A program made the translations under genes and the position numbers. Below are positions 33,066 through 44,794 of a stretch of DNA of 64,000 bases, piece by piece. The notes beneath the pieces are model-generated. The model saw only the letters and a program-made list of their open reading frames with translations, was not told the origin of the DNA and did not search any database. Position 1 is the stretch's first letter. The number at the start of each line of letters is the position of its first letter. The DNA is taken from contig JAGKQI010000046.1 of NCBI GenBank assembly GCA_018806915.1, positions 744,001 to 808,000 on the forward strand. The letters are read 5' to 3'. The stretch comes from Phytophthora colocasiae (taxonomy: Eukaryota > Oomycota > Peronosporomycetes > Peronosporales > Peronosporaceae).

Positions 33066-33801
33066 ATTGATAAAACTTTGAGATTTTCCTGATATTGGAA
33101 CTAGAATGTCTTGCATGGTATTAGGTAGGGTCACTCGCCCGAATGAAAGTACCGTGCTTTCACTTTCATCTCGAAATAAAGTGTAGACGGACGGATCCAG
33201 AAAATATCCTACTTCATACGAAGTAACATTATTTCACGAAGTTGTGTTGGTGACGACCATGGCAAAGTAAATTGAACCCGCCAAGTTTTATTTGTGCTTG
33301 CCACCTCATTCAGTTCACCCCCTGGACTTGAGTTTTCAGTGTCAGAAATTTTGTCCATTAAGCGCGTGTCAGACAGATGATTTAATCATTGGCCAGAGCA
33401 AGTATCGTCTGGACATGTCAGGGCTCTTCACTTACTTTTTGTGGCGTTGTGTATTTTGGTGGTACAATGGAAGGCGAGGGCATGGCCTTCGCGTGTGGAG
33501 GATGAAGATATTGAATACTAGTACTAGCATGGTATCTAGGCACCAATCCCCACTGTCGTTTCCGTTCAGATTGAGACTATACACCCATGCTAGTCTTCAA
33601 AATAAATGATCACGAATGAGAGTTTCCCGAAACTAATAGTACGAGCAGCATAATGATTCGTATCGGCTCGAATGATCCGTGGGCCCCTGCTCAGATCGGT
33701 GAGGGGGCAGTATATACCAGATCTTCAGAGAAAATGAAAGCTGCACACAACTCGAATTTCACTTGTGTTGGGAGTTTAATGCTCAGGATCGCAGCAGTTT
33801 G
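33066..33801. other. Intergenic, no gene recognised
   Basis: Spacer between the inverted duplication and temptin copy 5. The 105-codon frame at 33292-33609 has no recognisable features. Confidence 0.55.
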
Positions 33802-33819
33802 GGATCATTCTCCAATTTC
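33802..33819 (+). promoter_or_regulatory. Inr+FPR core promoter of temptin copy 5
   Basis: GGATCATTCTCCAATTTC is an excellent match to the oomycete core (TCATTY, then CCAATTT). It lies about 80-95 bases upstream of ATG 33898. Confidence 0.7.
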
Positions 33820-34272
33820 CCTCCTTCAAGTCACTCCGGCTTACCACCCCACGCTTCGACTCCGAGCGACACTTGCACTACCGCACCAACAATCACCATG
33901 AAGATCATCATTCCCAGTGCTGTTCTACTTGCCGCTTCCATCGCCTTCGTCCAAGAGCTTGTGTCTCAAGTCTACGCGTCGAGACGGTTTGTAGCAATGC
34001 TCCCTAATAATAATTATTATAATAATAATGGAGCCAATGTTACCGGTTATCGAGCCATTGGACACCCGGATGGAACGGGGAGGAATCATTCCTTGAACAA
34101 CTTCGGAATGGACTTCGCCAGGCTCGGCTACGCGTGGACCAAGGAGTTCTGTATGAATGACACGGACGGCGATGGCCAGACGAACGGCCAAGAGCTCGGT
34201 GACCCGTGCTGCCAGTGGAACAAGACATCGAACCCCGTGGTGCTGTGGACGATTGGTGTCTCGCATCCAGAC

Positions 34273-34486
34273 TGTTGAAGTATGCTCTTTGTCATACAAT
34301 ATTACGATCCACCCTCTGTAAGTAGATAACTATGGATTCCACTATAGTTATAGTATCTACTAGTACAGATATGCCAGAACCAACAGTTCTGCCAGCAGGA
34401 ACTCTAACTGCTAAATCTACCACTTCGCCTTTCACTGAGTACAACAAACATCTCTTCTGTCTACACTACTTACGCTACTCGCCAGA
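34273..34486 (+). repeat. Copia-like element 5' LTR
   Basis: 214 bp, reading as identical to 46465..46678. Confidence 0.85.
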
Positions 34487-34490
34487 GGTT

Positions 34491-35397
34491 ATGAGCCCAA
34501 GACAAGCCTCAAGCGACGACTTCCCACGACTTATCGGTGCCGAAAACTTTGACGTGTGGAAGACGCGCGTGTGCGCAGCACTCGATGGCAAGCACCTGCT
34601 TGGCTACGTGAAGCAGCTCGACTACGATGGTGTGTCAGAAGAAGAGAGTGAAGAGAGCGCTAGTGACATGTCCGACGATGATGATCCTCCTGCCAAGGCC
34701 ACCAAGGATGCTGAAGTCGACTCTGACGCTGTGGACTACGAGGAGAGCGATGACGAGCTAAAGCCGCCCTCGGACGCTGATGATGACTCGGGAGCCAGCT
34801 CAAATGGATCGATCAAGCGCAAGGATCTTCCAGTCGTCCGACCGTTCACGCCGAGCACGTAAGCACCTGAAGAAAGAGAAGCCTCAGCCTCTTAGCCAGC
34901 GTGAGCGCCGTCGCCAAGAAGCCAATACCAAGGCTTTCTTGATGAAAACGATGGACTACATGCACGTGCGTCTGGTCAAGAATCTCACGACTTCCTACGA
35001 GATATTCAACTACATCTGCCAGAAGTACGAGGGAGCGGCCTTTCATGGTGACCCGTACTTCATCCAACACTACTTGATGGAGAACAAGTATGAGGAAGGC
35101 TCAGACTTGACCGAATTCTTTCTAAAACTTGAGAATGCGATGAAAGCCGCATCAGAAGCCACCGAATCGGTGATGACCGAGGGACAGAAGTCTATCTACC
35201 TGTTTCACTCGATGCCCAAGTCGTGGAAGGATGACCTCCGCATCTGGAAGGGTCAGCGCAAGTACATCCCGTATGAAGACTTTAAACAGAGCATTGAAGG
35301 CAAGGTTCGCGATCTCCAAGCTCAAGAGCGCTACACCTTGGCCAAAGGCACGCCTGAGACCTCTACAACCATAGGTAACGAGTCCAAATTTGCATGA
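34491..35397 (+). pseudogene. Copia-type gag, one frameshift
   Basis: From ATG 34491 the first frame gives FPRLIGAENFDVWKTRVCAA, the typical N-terminus of Copia/UBN2 gag, then an acidic Ser/Asp/Glu-rich stretch, and stops at 34862. A +1 frame from about 34830 continues HLKKEKPQPLSQRERRRQEA, FNYICQKYEG, LTEFFLKLENAMKAA and SMPKSWKDDLRIWKGQ to a stop at 35397. Just beyond, degenerate C..N....H..C residues may be the relic of a zinc knuckle. Confidence 0.75.
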
Positions 35398-37194
35398 AGG
35401 TCTGGACTGCACGTTGAACGCACCTAGAGGCCATGATGCCTGCGCGGACAATCGGAACAAGTTGCCTTAGCCAAAGCTACGCTGGCTGAATGCCGTCCTG
35501 TGACAATGACAACGCTAGATGAAATCCTTAGCTACTCCCTCACAAAGCCGGATGCTACCCCGTGCTAGGAGCTCTACTAAATGCCATGACATATTGTCGG
35601 CACCTGCGAGACGATGCAGTTGATCTCAGGAAGCAAAGCCCTAGATGCTCGCATGTGTACATGTACAACACACTGTAAGACTGCCCCGTAGGGTATGCAA
35701 GTTGAGTCAACAATACACTACCAGAAACTGGTAACCATGAACAAACATGAAGAACGTAACTCAGGTTTTTCTCCTAAGCGAGTTTTCCTTGAACAAGTTT
35801 CGTTATGTACTGGCCTATTGACATGCACGATTTACGCATCTGTCATTACAAGCAACATGCACGAACTACGCCTCTGTTTAGCACTCTTACAAGCACGAAT
35901 ATGATCGCTTATGGAAATGCATGGCACGTAAAATACAAACGCCATAAAATAATAATGCAAGCACGAGTTTCGCTAATGCACAACAATAACAGTTTGACAT
36001 GTAAGGTTTACACATTGTCATTGAAATGCACGACAATTAAACGCATATTGGCCAAATTGACAAGCAAACGCTATGCCTCTGTCTTCGAAATGAACCTCTT
36101 ATGTCTATGATGAATATCCCATCATTAGGATAGATAGCATGACTTTATCGCTTCTTTCTTTCATTTCACCTAGTTTATCCCATGAGCATAAATGCCAAGT
36201 ACTTATCTGCCGTTTATGGCAATGAACATGTGCATCTTCTAGTACTACATCTAAAGCTTCAGCATTACTAGTAGCAATGATATTTATCTGCCTCAGTAAT
36301 TGCTGTTAAGCCCGCTGATCCGCGGCAATATGGAAGAAGTCCCATTAAAGCTAACTACATGAAGTACATTAATAGAGATATGAAGTGACTTTAAGTTACA
36401 GGCAACACAGTTCCCTCTACACGAGATGTCTGATGCTGTGTCGGTGAGAAGAAGAATGTCCTCACAAATAGAGAAGCTTTAACCTCTTTAGCGCTCATGA
36501 CGAAGAACAGTGCTCTTACGGAGACTTTAATTTTGAGACGATTCACAAATTGGTGAACAGGATTTTTCCTTCATAATATGGTTTTTCCTGAATAGCCAAC
36601 CATGCAATGAAGCAATTGCATCTAATATCTAAAGCCGCATAATTGACTGCGAGGAATTGATCGGTGAACAGGTTTTCTCCATTATGGTTTTCCTGATTAG
36701 CCACAATGAATCCGCAGAGTGCATTCCTGCGAAGACAATATTATAAAGTTGATCACTGCTGCTTGCATGGTGAACAGATTTTCCCTTTTCGAAGGTTTTC
36801 CTGACTAACCAACGCCACAAAATACTACTCAGTAGTAGTAATAGTACTCTTGAATCGCCTAAATCATGATGAACTATCCATGAAGATCTGTACTATAGCG
36901 ACGACGAATATTCCCGTCACGACAGTGAATTTATCGGCACCTCAATGCGCCAGACGTCGCGCTCCTCGATGCGGGAGGCTGTTGAAGTTTCTATCTCCGA
37001 GGCACAACTGTCTTACCGTTTAAGTGTACGAGTATAACACTAATGCATGAAGCGTGCCTAACTTTTGACTGCGTTCTTTTTTTCCCCACTGGGTTTTATT
37101 GTTGTTCGCAAAGGTTTTCCCTCGTTGAGGTTTCCTGGTCTCGAAACTGAATTACAAAAGGCACATGAAGATTTTGAAACCATGCACAAAGAAA
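35398..37194. other. Non-coding interior of the Copia-like element
   Basis: AT-rich sequence without a coding frame. 35690-36110 has a degenerate repeat around ATGCACGA..TACGC.TCTG. Three about 110-bp imperfect repeats follow (36551-36810). At 36965-37140 there is a phrase resembling the LTR edge (GGAGGCTGTTGAAGTT) and Copia-like text (CACTGGGTTTTATTGTTG), suggesting a relic of an older related element. Confidence 0.55.
36551..36810 (+). repeat. Three ~110-bp imperfect tandem repeats
   Basis: Units start at 36551, 36662 and 36769 and share GGTGAACAG(G)(A)TTTT..CC, then (T)GGTTTTCCTGA.TA.CCA. Such phrases are typical of Copia LTR or untranslated regions. Confidence 0.6.
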
Positions 37195-37864
37195 TTAACT
37201 GCTGGGAATGTTCTTTATTGATAAGGCAAACCCGCGGAAATCCCTACCAATTCCTTCTAAAAGCACTCGTCCAGGCTCCCATGTCCGTTGATAGTATCGC
37301 CCACCCACGCTCTTCTTGCGACACCACAGAACTCGGTACATGAAGCCAGATCGACAGGGTTTTCGCTGGATAATCCGAGCAATATTCCACGTTTGCTTAG
37401 TCGATACATAGTCAGACTTGACCGTGAGCCGCTCTCGACCATAATTCTGGTCATAAATGTACCAGTAGTTTAGCTCAGACAACACAGCAGTGTCTTGGTC
37501 TGTAGCACCAGCCTCCTGGTCGGTTGCAGGAGTCTCATGGCTGGCGGTCACAAACTGCACTGTGACATTAGGTGTGCGATTGGTGGCGGAATCTTGGGTT
37601 TCAGTGACAGCACTAGTAACATTGGTGGCACAAGAATTGTCACTATATTCCCTCGAGTTAGTGACATCACTCATTACTGGCTCCGGTGCGTGCTCTCGAT
37701 CAGCCCATGGAGCGGCAACATCCTCTCGACGCTCGGATCCCCCGGCTACGCCTCTCGACCCTCCTTCAGAGACGCTAAGGAGCGCAGCTGCTGCGTCGAT
37801 CTCAGCTGCTCCTGCCGTCCGAGCTGCCCGCGCTTTCCTCCTTGCCTTCTTGGCCCTCTCCTTG

Positions 37865-38180
37865 TGTGACGGGGGTCACACAGCACTTCACACAGAGGAA
37901 GGCTTGGAGTATACAAACTCCTAGTGAACGGCAGTTCACTCGGTCCCCAAAGACTTGGGGAGACTAACTAAAGATTAGGTAGATTTAAGACTGAATATAT
38001 TATAGATACTTGTTAGCTTGGCCTGCAATACAAACTAAAAGATATCTATAGTGTAACCTATATAGAAGGTGATAGGTGGCTGCGGAGCCACCTGCCACGT
38101 GTCACCATGATGTGTGACACACCAAATGTATCCACTTCGGAAGAGTGACTAAAGTCACTCTTCAATGTAACCCCGTTACA
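37865..38180 (-). repeat. Gypsy-2 LTR (3' LTR of the element)
   Basis: 316 bp, reading as identical to 45890..46205. Confidence 0.9.
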
Positions 38181-38362
38181 TCCTCCCCCACTTAGATTCG
38201 ACTCTCGTCCAATCAGAGAAGAGAGAAAATCCCTTTCACATTTCTCTCTTCAATGTCGAAATCGATCGACCTGCCGCCAGCTCTTATCGCTGCGGCTTCT
38301 GCTCTCACAAAGCACAGGGCGCACTGCCAACGCGTACCAGGCTTCCTCGGAAGCCCAGCAAC

Positions 38363-40420
38363 ATGTCTGCAAAGGGTGCAAACCCAGACGCGCAAGCGTC
38401 TTCACGGAAGAAGGCTGCAAAGCCAACTTCCAAGCCAGCCAAGCCTCGCGGCAAGGCTTCGGCACTTCATGAGGCCACCGATGTGGCCTCCAGGGCTCTT
38501 AGCTCGCCCAGCAGCACTGCTGCGACGGCTAGCCCTAGCCAAAGGCGCAGTAGGTCTCCGTCCCTACCGCCTGATACTCGACCGAATCCTCGGTTCGAGT
38601 ATAGGGACCATAGTCCCGGTTCCTGGAGTCGCTTCCGAACAGGAAGCGACTCTTGTCAGCTACTCGGGCGACGAGAGCGACAACGGCGACGCCGAGGGCA
38701 AGCCTGCGGCGGGTGCTCCAACCACGGAGGAGCACCATGGGAGACAAGGACACCGCGTCCAAGTCTCCCGACAACACCAGCTGGCCGTGGTGGCGACACT
38801 ACGCCACCACCTGTCAGACATCTGACACTTGCTGAAGGGCGCGAACGCGCCCGGGCCATTCTGGCAGAGGAGAAGGTGCCCAGCACCAACTCCAAGCAGC
38901 GTCATGCTTCACAGTCTCCTTGTCAAGACATGACAAGGAGAAGGGAGCTCGAAGAGATCTTCGGCTCCCGACGACGTCGACGATGACGCCGATGAGGAGG
39001 AGGGGCTCATCCGCGAGCCCCAAGAGATCACTAACGATCTCGATGAGCAGCAAGAGCTCTTTCAGGCTGCTCCAACAGCCAATGCGCACCGCACCAACGG
39101 TCGCACGTGAGTCTCATCAACACGATGAGGACTCTGCCTACCAGCGGGATACTACCCGCCCGATCAAGGCTCCGGGAGCTGCTGCGTATCTCCGAGCAGC
39201 TCCAGGACCCACGTCCTCTCATAGGGGCCATACCTCCAAAGGCGCCTATGAGCGGGCCTTGGTTCAGAAAGAACCTCTCTTTCAAGGCAACCTCTCTGTT
39301 GCCAGGTGCGTGCTTCTAGCACAGCACCGGAATTCCCTCTCAAGGAATTCACCTCGCTTCGCAAGAAGCCTGAGACTAAGGGTGGTCTCAAGCCCACATG
39401 GGGTTACCCATGGGTTCTCCCAGAGAACACTGCGTCGTGGGTCGACGCTGAGGACCTCTTTTGGCAATGGGTCCGGTTGACAGTCAAGTCAACCCAGGAG
39501 TACCACAAACTCCGTGACGAAGATCACCTGGAGGACATCCTCCGCCTCCGGGACCTTCGTGTCCAGTTTGCCCACCTCGTAGGCAAACGGCAGCTCCATC
39601 ATAAGATGGGAGCGACTGAGAACTGAGTTCTCAGTCCAGCGCTCACAATGAGCGCGGGTATGGAACACATACATCTGTGTTCCAACCCCGTTCAGCGGCT
39701 AAGAAGCCGCGGACTACTTACGAGGCTGCCGCCGTGCCTCTTCCCAGCACGCGACAGCCTTCGGGCAGTCAACCTGGAGCCGCTCAATCGGCTCCCAGGT
39801 ACTCTGCAAAGCAGGGTACCCGCGCCACTTCACTCGGAGCTGGCGCTTCCCACCGCGACGCCGCTCCTGGAGAACCCGCTCCACATGGTAGTGGCGTTCT
39901 CCGTTCCGGTCAAGCAAAGCCGGAGGAGGCCTCGCTCGACTGCTCTTTCGAGCCGTCCCCGACGTTGGGGACTCAGAGGCCTTCGACTGGGCCTCTTGAC
40001 CAACTTGTTGCTGAGCAACAGGAGGAGATCCGTCTCCTCCGAGCGCGTGTCCTTGCGCTTGAGGGTGCTCTTGGTCTTGAGCATGGCGGCCAAGCTGCCC
40101 CTGCAGCCGACCTGCCTGGTGTCTTGCGCCAGTTGGAAGACCTGCGTCTCGCGATGCAGGATCTTCATGGTCGTGTAGACCGTAGTGCCCCTTCGCGGGC
40201 ACTTGACTCTCTTCGTCAAGAGGTCTACGACCTTCAGGCGACGATGTCTCGCCGGGAGTCGCAACTGTACGCGTACTCCCAGTCGTCGTTCGACTCCTCG
40301 CCTAGGGGCCTACTCCTTTGGCCCCTCGGTGTATCCACACCGCTCGTACCTTCCGCCGGGGTACGGCTTCGCCCCTGGGAGTCACCAAACTCCCTATTAC
40401 CTGGGGCGCTCGGCGCCTGA
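38363..40420 (+). pseudogene. Antisense accessory ORF of Gypsy-2 with C-terminal coiled coil
   Basis: On the plus strand, opposite to gag-pol, a chain of overlapping frames reads like one protein of about 650-700 residues with several frameshifts. It starts MSAKGANPDAQASSRKKAAK, followed by an Arg/Ser/Pro-rich part and acidic stretches (DDVDDDADEEEGLIREP near 38968). An ordered part at 39306..39626 has GGLKPTWGYPWVLPE, EDLFWQWVRLT and LEDILRLRDLRVQF. At 39677..40420 a frame ends in a heptad-rich segment, LDQLVAEQQEEIRLLRARVL and LRQLEDLRLAMQDLHGRV. I do not recognise the family. It partly overlaps the chromodomain and integrase tail on the other strand. It could be an accessory, gag-like or regulatory protein of the element. 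Confidence 0.5.
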
Positions 40421-42095
40421 CGCTCAACCTCGCGTCGAGGAGGTTCACTCTCCTCCTCGCGACCGCCTTCAACCTCTTGAGGGGCCGCATGACCCTGAGG
40501 GTCATGGTACCGCTTCAGACGACCCACATAAAAACGTCGGGTGGGTCGTCATCGACTTAGGCAAGTCGATCGTGTAGGCAGCACCGTGCCTACTCAGGAC
40601 CTTAAAGGGTCCAATGAAGCGATGCTTCAACTTGTTGCTCACCGTGGAGCTAACAGTGTTAAGAGGTAGGTTCCTAGTGTCGAGTAGCACTAAGTCACCC
40701 ACATTAAATACACTTAAGTTTCCTCTCCCATGTTGGTCTGAGTACTCCTTTTGCTTGTCCTGTGCGAGTGCCATTGCATCTCGCACCCGGCTGATCACAT
40801 TCAGCCTGTTGCCGACAAATGTCGACAACTTCTTCCGCAACGCGGCTGGTTCCACACCGGAAACCTGGGAGGAAAGCTCTTTCCGAGCCTCTCCCCCACT
40901 TACTCTCGAAGCCGCGGTGCCCCACCCAGTGTGAGCGGGCACCTGGGGTTCCGAAGCCCGTTCAAGTAGAACGGCGTGAACCCCGTTGACGCGTGTACCG
41001 CGTTGTTGGAGTGCAAACTCAACCATAGGCAGCTGCGCTGACCAAGAGCGCGGCGCCTCAGCGCAAACACTGCGCAGCACGTCCTCAACCACTCGGTTGA
41101 TGCGCGCTCCAGTCTGACCATCGGTCTGCGGATGGTCCGCTGTTGACATCGTCAACCGTGTTCCAAGCAATTGGAACAGCGTTTTCCAAAACTCAGCGGT
41201 AAACCGCGGGTCGCGGTCAGAGACAACAGTCTCAGGGCAACCCGTGATAGCGGAAGACGCTATCAAGGAACAACTTCGCAGTTTGTTCCCGGTAATGGTC
41301 TCAGAGACCGGAGCAAGATGCACCATCTTGCTCAACCGGCATACAAACACCACAATGCCGGTGTTCTTCTGGTCATCGGCCGGAAGGCCGAAGACAAAGT
41401 CGAGACTCATCGACTTCCAGCAGTCCAGTGGGACTGGCAGGCTCTGCAGCGGAGCCGACGCGTGCCCCGCTGGCTTCACGCGCTGACATGTTTCACATGT
41501 CTTGATGTACTTGGCCACCCACTCTGTACATGTGGGCCCACCAAAACATCAGAGAGACCCCATGATAGGTCTTCTCTCGGCCCAAGTGGCCACTCGAAGG
41601 CACATCGTGTGCCTCGTGAAGTATATCATACTTCAGATCCTCGTCGTTCGGAACAACGACCCGCGGAGGATCCCCGGGCTCCACCCGATAGTGGAGCAGG
41701 CCATCGGCCCACTCATAGCGGTGGAGCCGTGCCCGCTGTCGAGGCGTAAGCCATTCGACCTTGGCATCCCGTGCCAGCGGACAAATACCGCACAATAGGG
41801 CGAGGGCGTCATCGTCCCGATACGCCAAGCGTATTCGATCGTAAAGATCCGTCGTGGCCCGACTAATATGAGCGAACTCATGGTCGGGCCTGCGCGACAA
41901 AGCGTCGGCAAGCGTGTTGAGCTTGCCAGGCTTGTATTCAACGCGGAAGTTATACTCCGCGAAGAATGACAGCCAACGCGCCATCCGCTGCGATAAGAGC
42001 GGCGTATGGATGGCTGTCCGCAAGGACGCGTGGGTCCGTATAGACCACAAAGGGCCTTGAGCCCAGAAGATGCACCCTGAACTTGACAAGGGCAT
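39714..42095 (-). pseudogene. Gypsy-2 integrase and chromodomain (broken)
   Basis: 42095..41493 has the RNase H end (FAEYNFRVEYKPGKLNTLAD) and the integrase zinc region (HEAHDVPSSGHLGREKTYHG). 41518..40502 continues CETCQRVKPAG, the core WKSMSLDFVFGLPADDQ, ETVVSDRDPRFTAEFW, STADHPQTDGQT, and the C-terminal FKVLSRHGAAYTIDLPKSM. A frame change near 40510 leads to GRLKRYHD and a Pro/Glu-rich linker (to 40234). Finally 40202..39714 ends in a chromodomain, HYHVERVLQERRRGGKRQLR, VKWRGYPALQSTWEPIERL. The Glu of the catalytic triad falls in a shifted segment (frame change near 41100). Confidence 0.8.
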
Positions 42096-43457
42096 ACTTC
42101 ATCGACAAGAGTTCCTTGTCGTGAACGGGATAATTCCGTTCGGCAGCCTTCAGCTGCCTGGACTGGAACGAGATCACCCTATCTCGTCCCTCATCGTCCT
42201 GTTGCAATAGCGCACAGCCAATTGCATAGTCGGAAGCGTCACAGACAACGCTAAACGACTTGGCATCGTCCGGCAACGCCAGTGACGGGCGCGCATTGCA
42301 CGCTCGCCTTGATGCTATCAAAAGCATCCTGGTGCTGGCGCTCCCAGCACCACTCGGCCTCCTTCTTCAGAAGGTCCGACAAAGGCTTTGCGAGTCCCGC
42401 ATAGCCAGCACTGTACTTGTGCAAGTAGTTGGCTAAGCCCAACCACTTCCCTCAGGTCCTTCTGTGACCGAGGAACAGGCCATGCCGCAATGGCTTTGAC
42501 CTTGTCAGGATCCGCTCGGACCCCGACGCTGCTGACGAAGCAGCCGAGGACCTTAATCTCCTCAGCTGCGAAGACGCACTTGTCGATGTTGGCATAGAGC
42601 ATTGTTAGCTCTCATGACCTCAAACACTCGACGGAGGTGCTCTCGATGCACCTCTATAGCCGTCTTGCCTCCTCGGCACGGCTATGGACGAATATATCGT
42701 CAAAGTACGTCTGCGTGAACGCACGCAAAGGTCTAAACAACTGTGTGACCAAGCGATTGAAGGTCGCTGGTGCGTTGGATAGACCTTGTGGCATTACCAG
42801 CCACTCCCAGAGCATACCGCTCGGCGTGCTCACGGCCGTGAGCGGGATATCACACTCCCGCATCAGGATCTGGTAGTATCCATCCACCAGATCCAGCGCG
42901 CTATACAGCGTGCAGCCGGGCCATGTTGTTCAACAACACATCCTTGCGAGGGATCGGCGTCTGTGCTGGCACAGTCGCGCTGTTCAGCTTATTGTAAGGC
43001 ATGAACCAGACGCCACTTCCCGTTCGGCTTGCGAACGCAGAAGGTTGGCGTCGAGTGCGGGGACTTCGATTCCCGCACCATTCCCGCTTTCGCCTTAGCG
43101 GCGAAGAACGCGTCAATGACGTCGCTCTGCTCTCGGGGCAGGGGCCATTGACGCGTGACACAATACTTTGTGCCTGGCACGAGATCAATCTCGTGCCTGA
43201 TCCTCGGTCTGGTGGGAGCTTTGAGGGTGGGTCCTTGGACACCACGTCCTCAAACTCCTTCACTAAAGGATACAGCGGATCCTTTGATTCTTCAGAATCT
43301 CGGAGCCCGTGCGCGACGCACGTTGCTTCCGGAACTCCTCCAGGACGTCTTCGTCCATCACTGAGGAGGAGTTCAACTCCTCTGGAGTGGGCTCCGGCCT
43401 AAGGAGAACCATCTCCGATATCTCCCCGGCCTTCAACTCGGCCAGGAAGTCCTCCAT
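41950..43457 (-). pseudogene. Gypsy-2 reverse transcriptase and RNase H (broken)
   Basis: Fragments in order: 43457.. (MEDFLAELKAGEISEMVLLR), 43180..42989 (AKAGMVRESKSPHSTPTFCV), 42887..42654 (MDGYYQILMRE ... VMPQGLSNAPATFNR ... the catalytic box as YFDD), 42602..42318 (CVFAAEEIKVLGCFVSS, WPVPRSQKDLREVVGL), 42327..41950 (RNase H: VVCDASDYAIGCALLQQDD, YPVHDKELLSMKYALVKF, FVVYTD). At least four frame changes are needed, so no functional enzyme is encoded as read. Confidence 0.85.
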
Positions 43458-43839
43458 CGCGACTTCCTCGAGGTTTTAATAGCTCTGATACCTCAGGCAG
43501 GGGTGCCAACCTGATGGCCCCCGCCTTCACGCGATGCCCGGTCACGCCGTCGAAGATGTGATAGCATTCTTCGACCGACTGTGACCCAGGAGCCTTTAGC
43601 TCCTGTCCCAAGTCCTCGTGGACTTCTTCGGGATGGTATTCTACCAACCCCGGCTTACGACCATGGCGTGGGGTTAACTTACCCACGCCAGGTGATGCCA
43701 CTACGATGGCATCACGAGCCCCTCATGGCTCCGTGCGGAACTGCGTTACCCGCATCGGAAGCACCCTTGGTGTCTTCCTGATCAGTTATGGTCTGAGCGA
43801 CCTTGCGTGGAACTACTTCTCTCACGCCTGGTGATGCCA

Positions 43840-44666
43840 CTACTTCGGCATCACGAGCCTCGTGGCTCCATGCAGAACTCTGTTACCCGCATCAGTTATG
43901 GTCTGAGCGACCTGGCGTCGAACTACTTCTCGTACGCCTGGCGATGCCACTACTTCGGCATCGCGAGCCATCTTGGCTTCCTGCGGAACTCTTTGATCCG
44001 CTTGTGGACCTAAGTTACCCACCTGGTTAGTGCTCTCGGCACTACCACAGTCGCAGCCTGTACGTCGCTGGCGACTTCGTGCGTGGGGCCCTGCTATCGT
44101 TGCAGACCCACACGTAGGGCAAGGGCCTCCGCCCGTTGCCCCGGCCATCCATGGCCCACGATCACTTCTCGTGTGGGGCGATGTAGCACCGACTACACCA
44201 GCCCCCAAAGACTCCTCGGACGCTGCCGCGTCCTGGCGGTTCCAGCGAACGCCCTTAGTCCTGACAGAGGTGGGAACATGACTCACCAAAGCTCTGTCAG
44301 AGACTGCAGGCCGGCTAGCCCCAATGGCTTTGCCGCGCCAATCGATCCAGGGCTCGTGCTTCTCAAGCCACGGCATCCCTAGGATCAAGTCGTACTTGTC
44401 CATCTCGAGGACAATGAACGACTCCACGCTGTCGAAGTCCTCAAACTTCACAGCCAGGTCCACCTGGACCTTTGGTACTTCCACCACCATACCATCGGCT
44501 GAGTCGTACGGCGACTAGCCCCACTTCCCTCGCTCTCACGTAGAGCGTCCTCAAACTTGCCGCGATTCCTTGCGACAGTTTGTCGGCGAGCAAAGTTCTT
44601 GCTCGCCCCAGAGTCTATCAAGACTCTAAAAGGGTTGTTAAACCCCCGTACACTCGCGTGTACCAC
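43840..44666 (-). pseudogene. Gypsy-2 aspartic protease region (frameshifted)
   Basis: 44666..44448 contains FRVLIDSGASKNFARRQ, the retropepsin active-site motif. After a frame change near 44480 the fold continues in 44490..43840 (SVESFIVLEMDKYDLILGMP, WLEKHEPWIDWRGKAI). The stretch 43500-44200 also carries imperfect direct repeats on the plus strand (GCATCACGAGCC, ATCAGTTATGGTCTGAGCGACC) in the protease-RT linker. Confidence 0.75.
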
Positions 44667-44794
44667 CAGCAGCCCACCGCTGCCCTTCTCCGCTTTGAGA
44701 GTCCCAAGACTCTCTGGGGCTAAGTCTCCACTGCGTGTGCCTCCCGCACCACCCGCATGGGGACTTAGTGTTTCCCCAGTAGGGCGCCCCGCCC

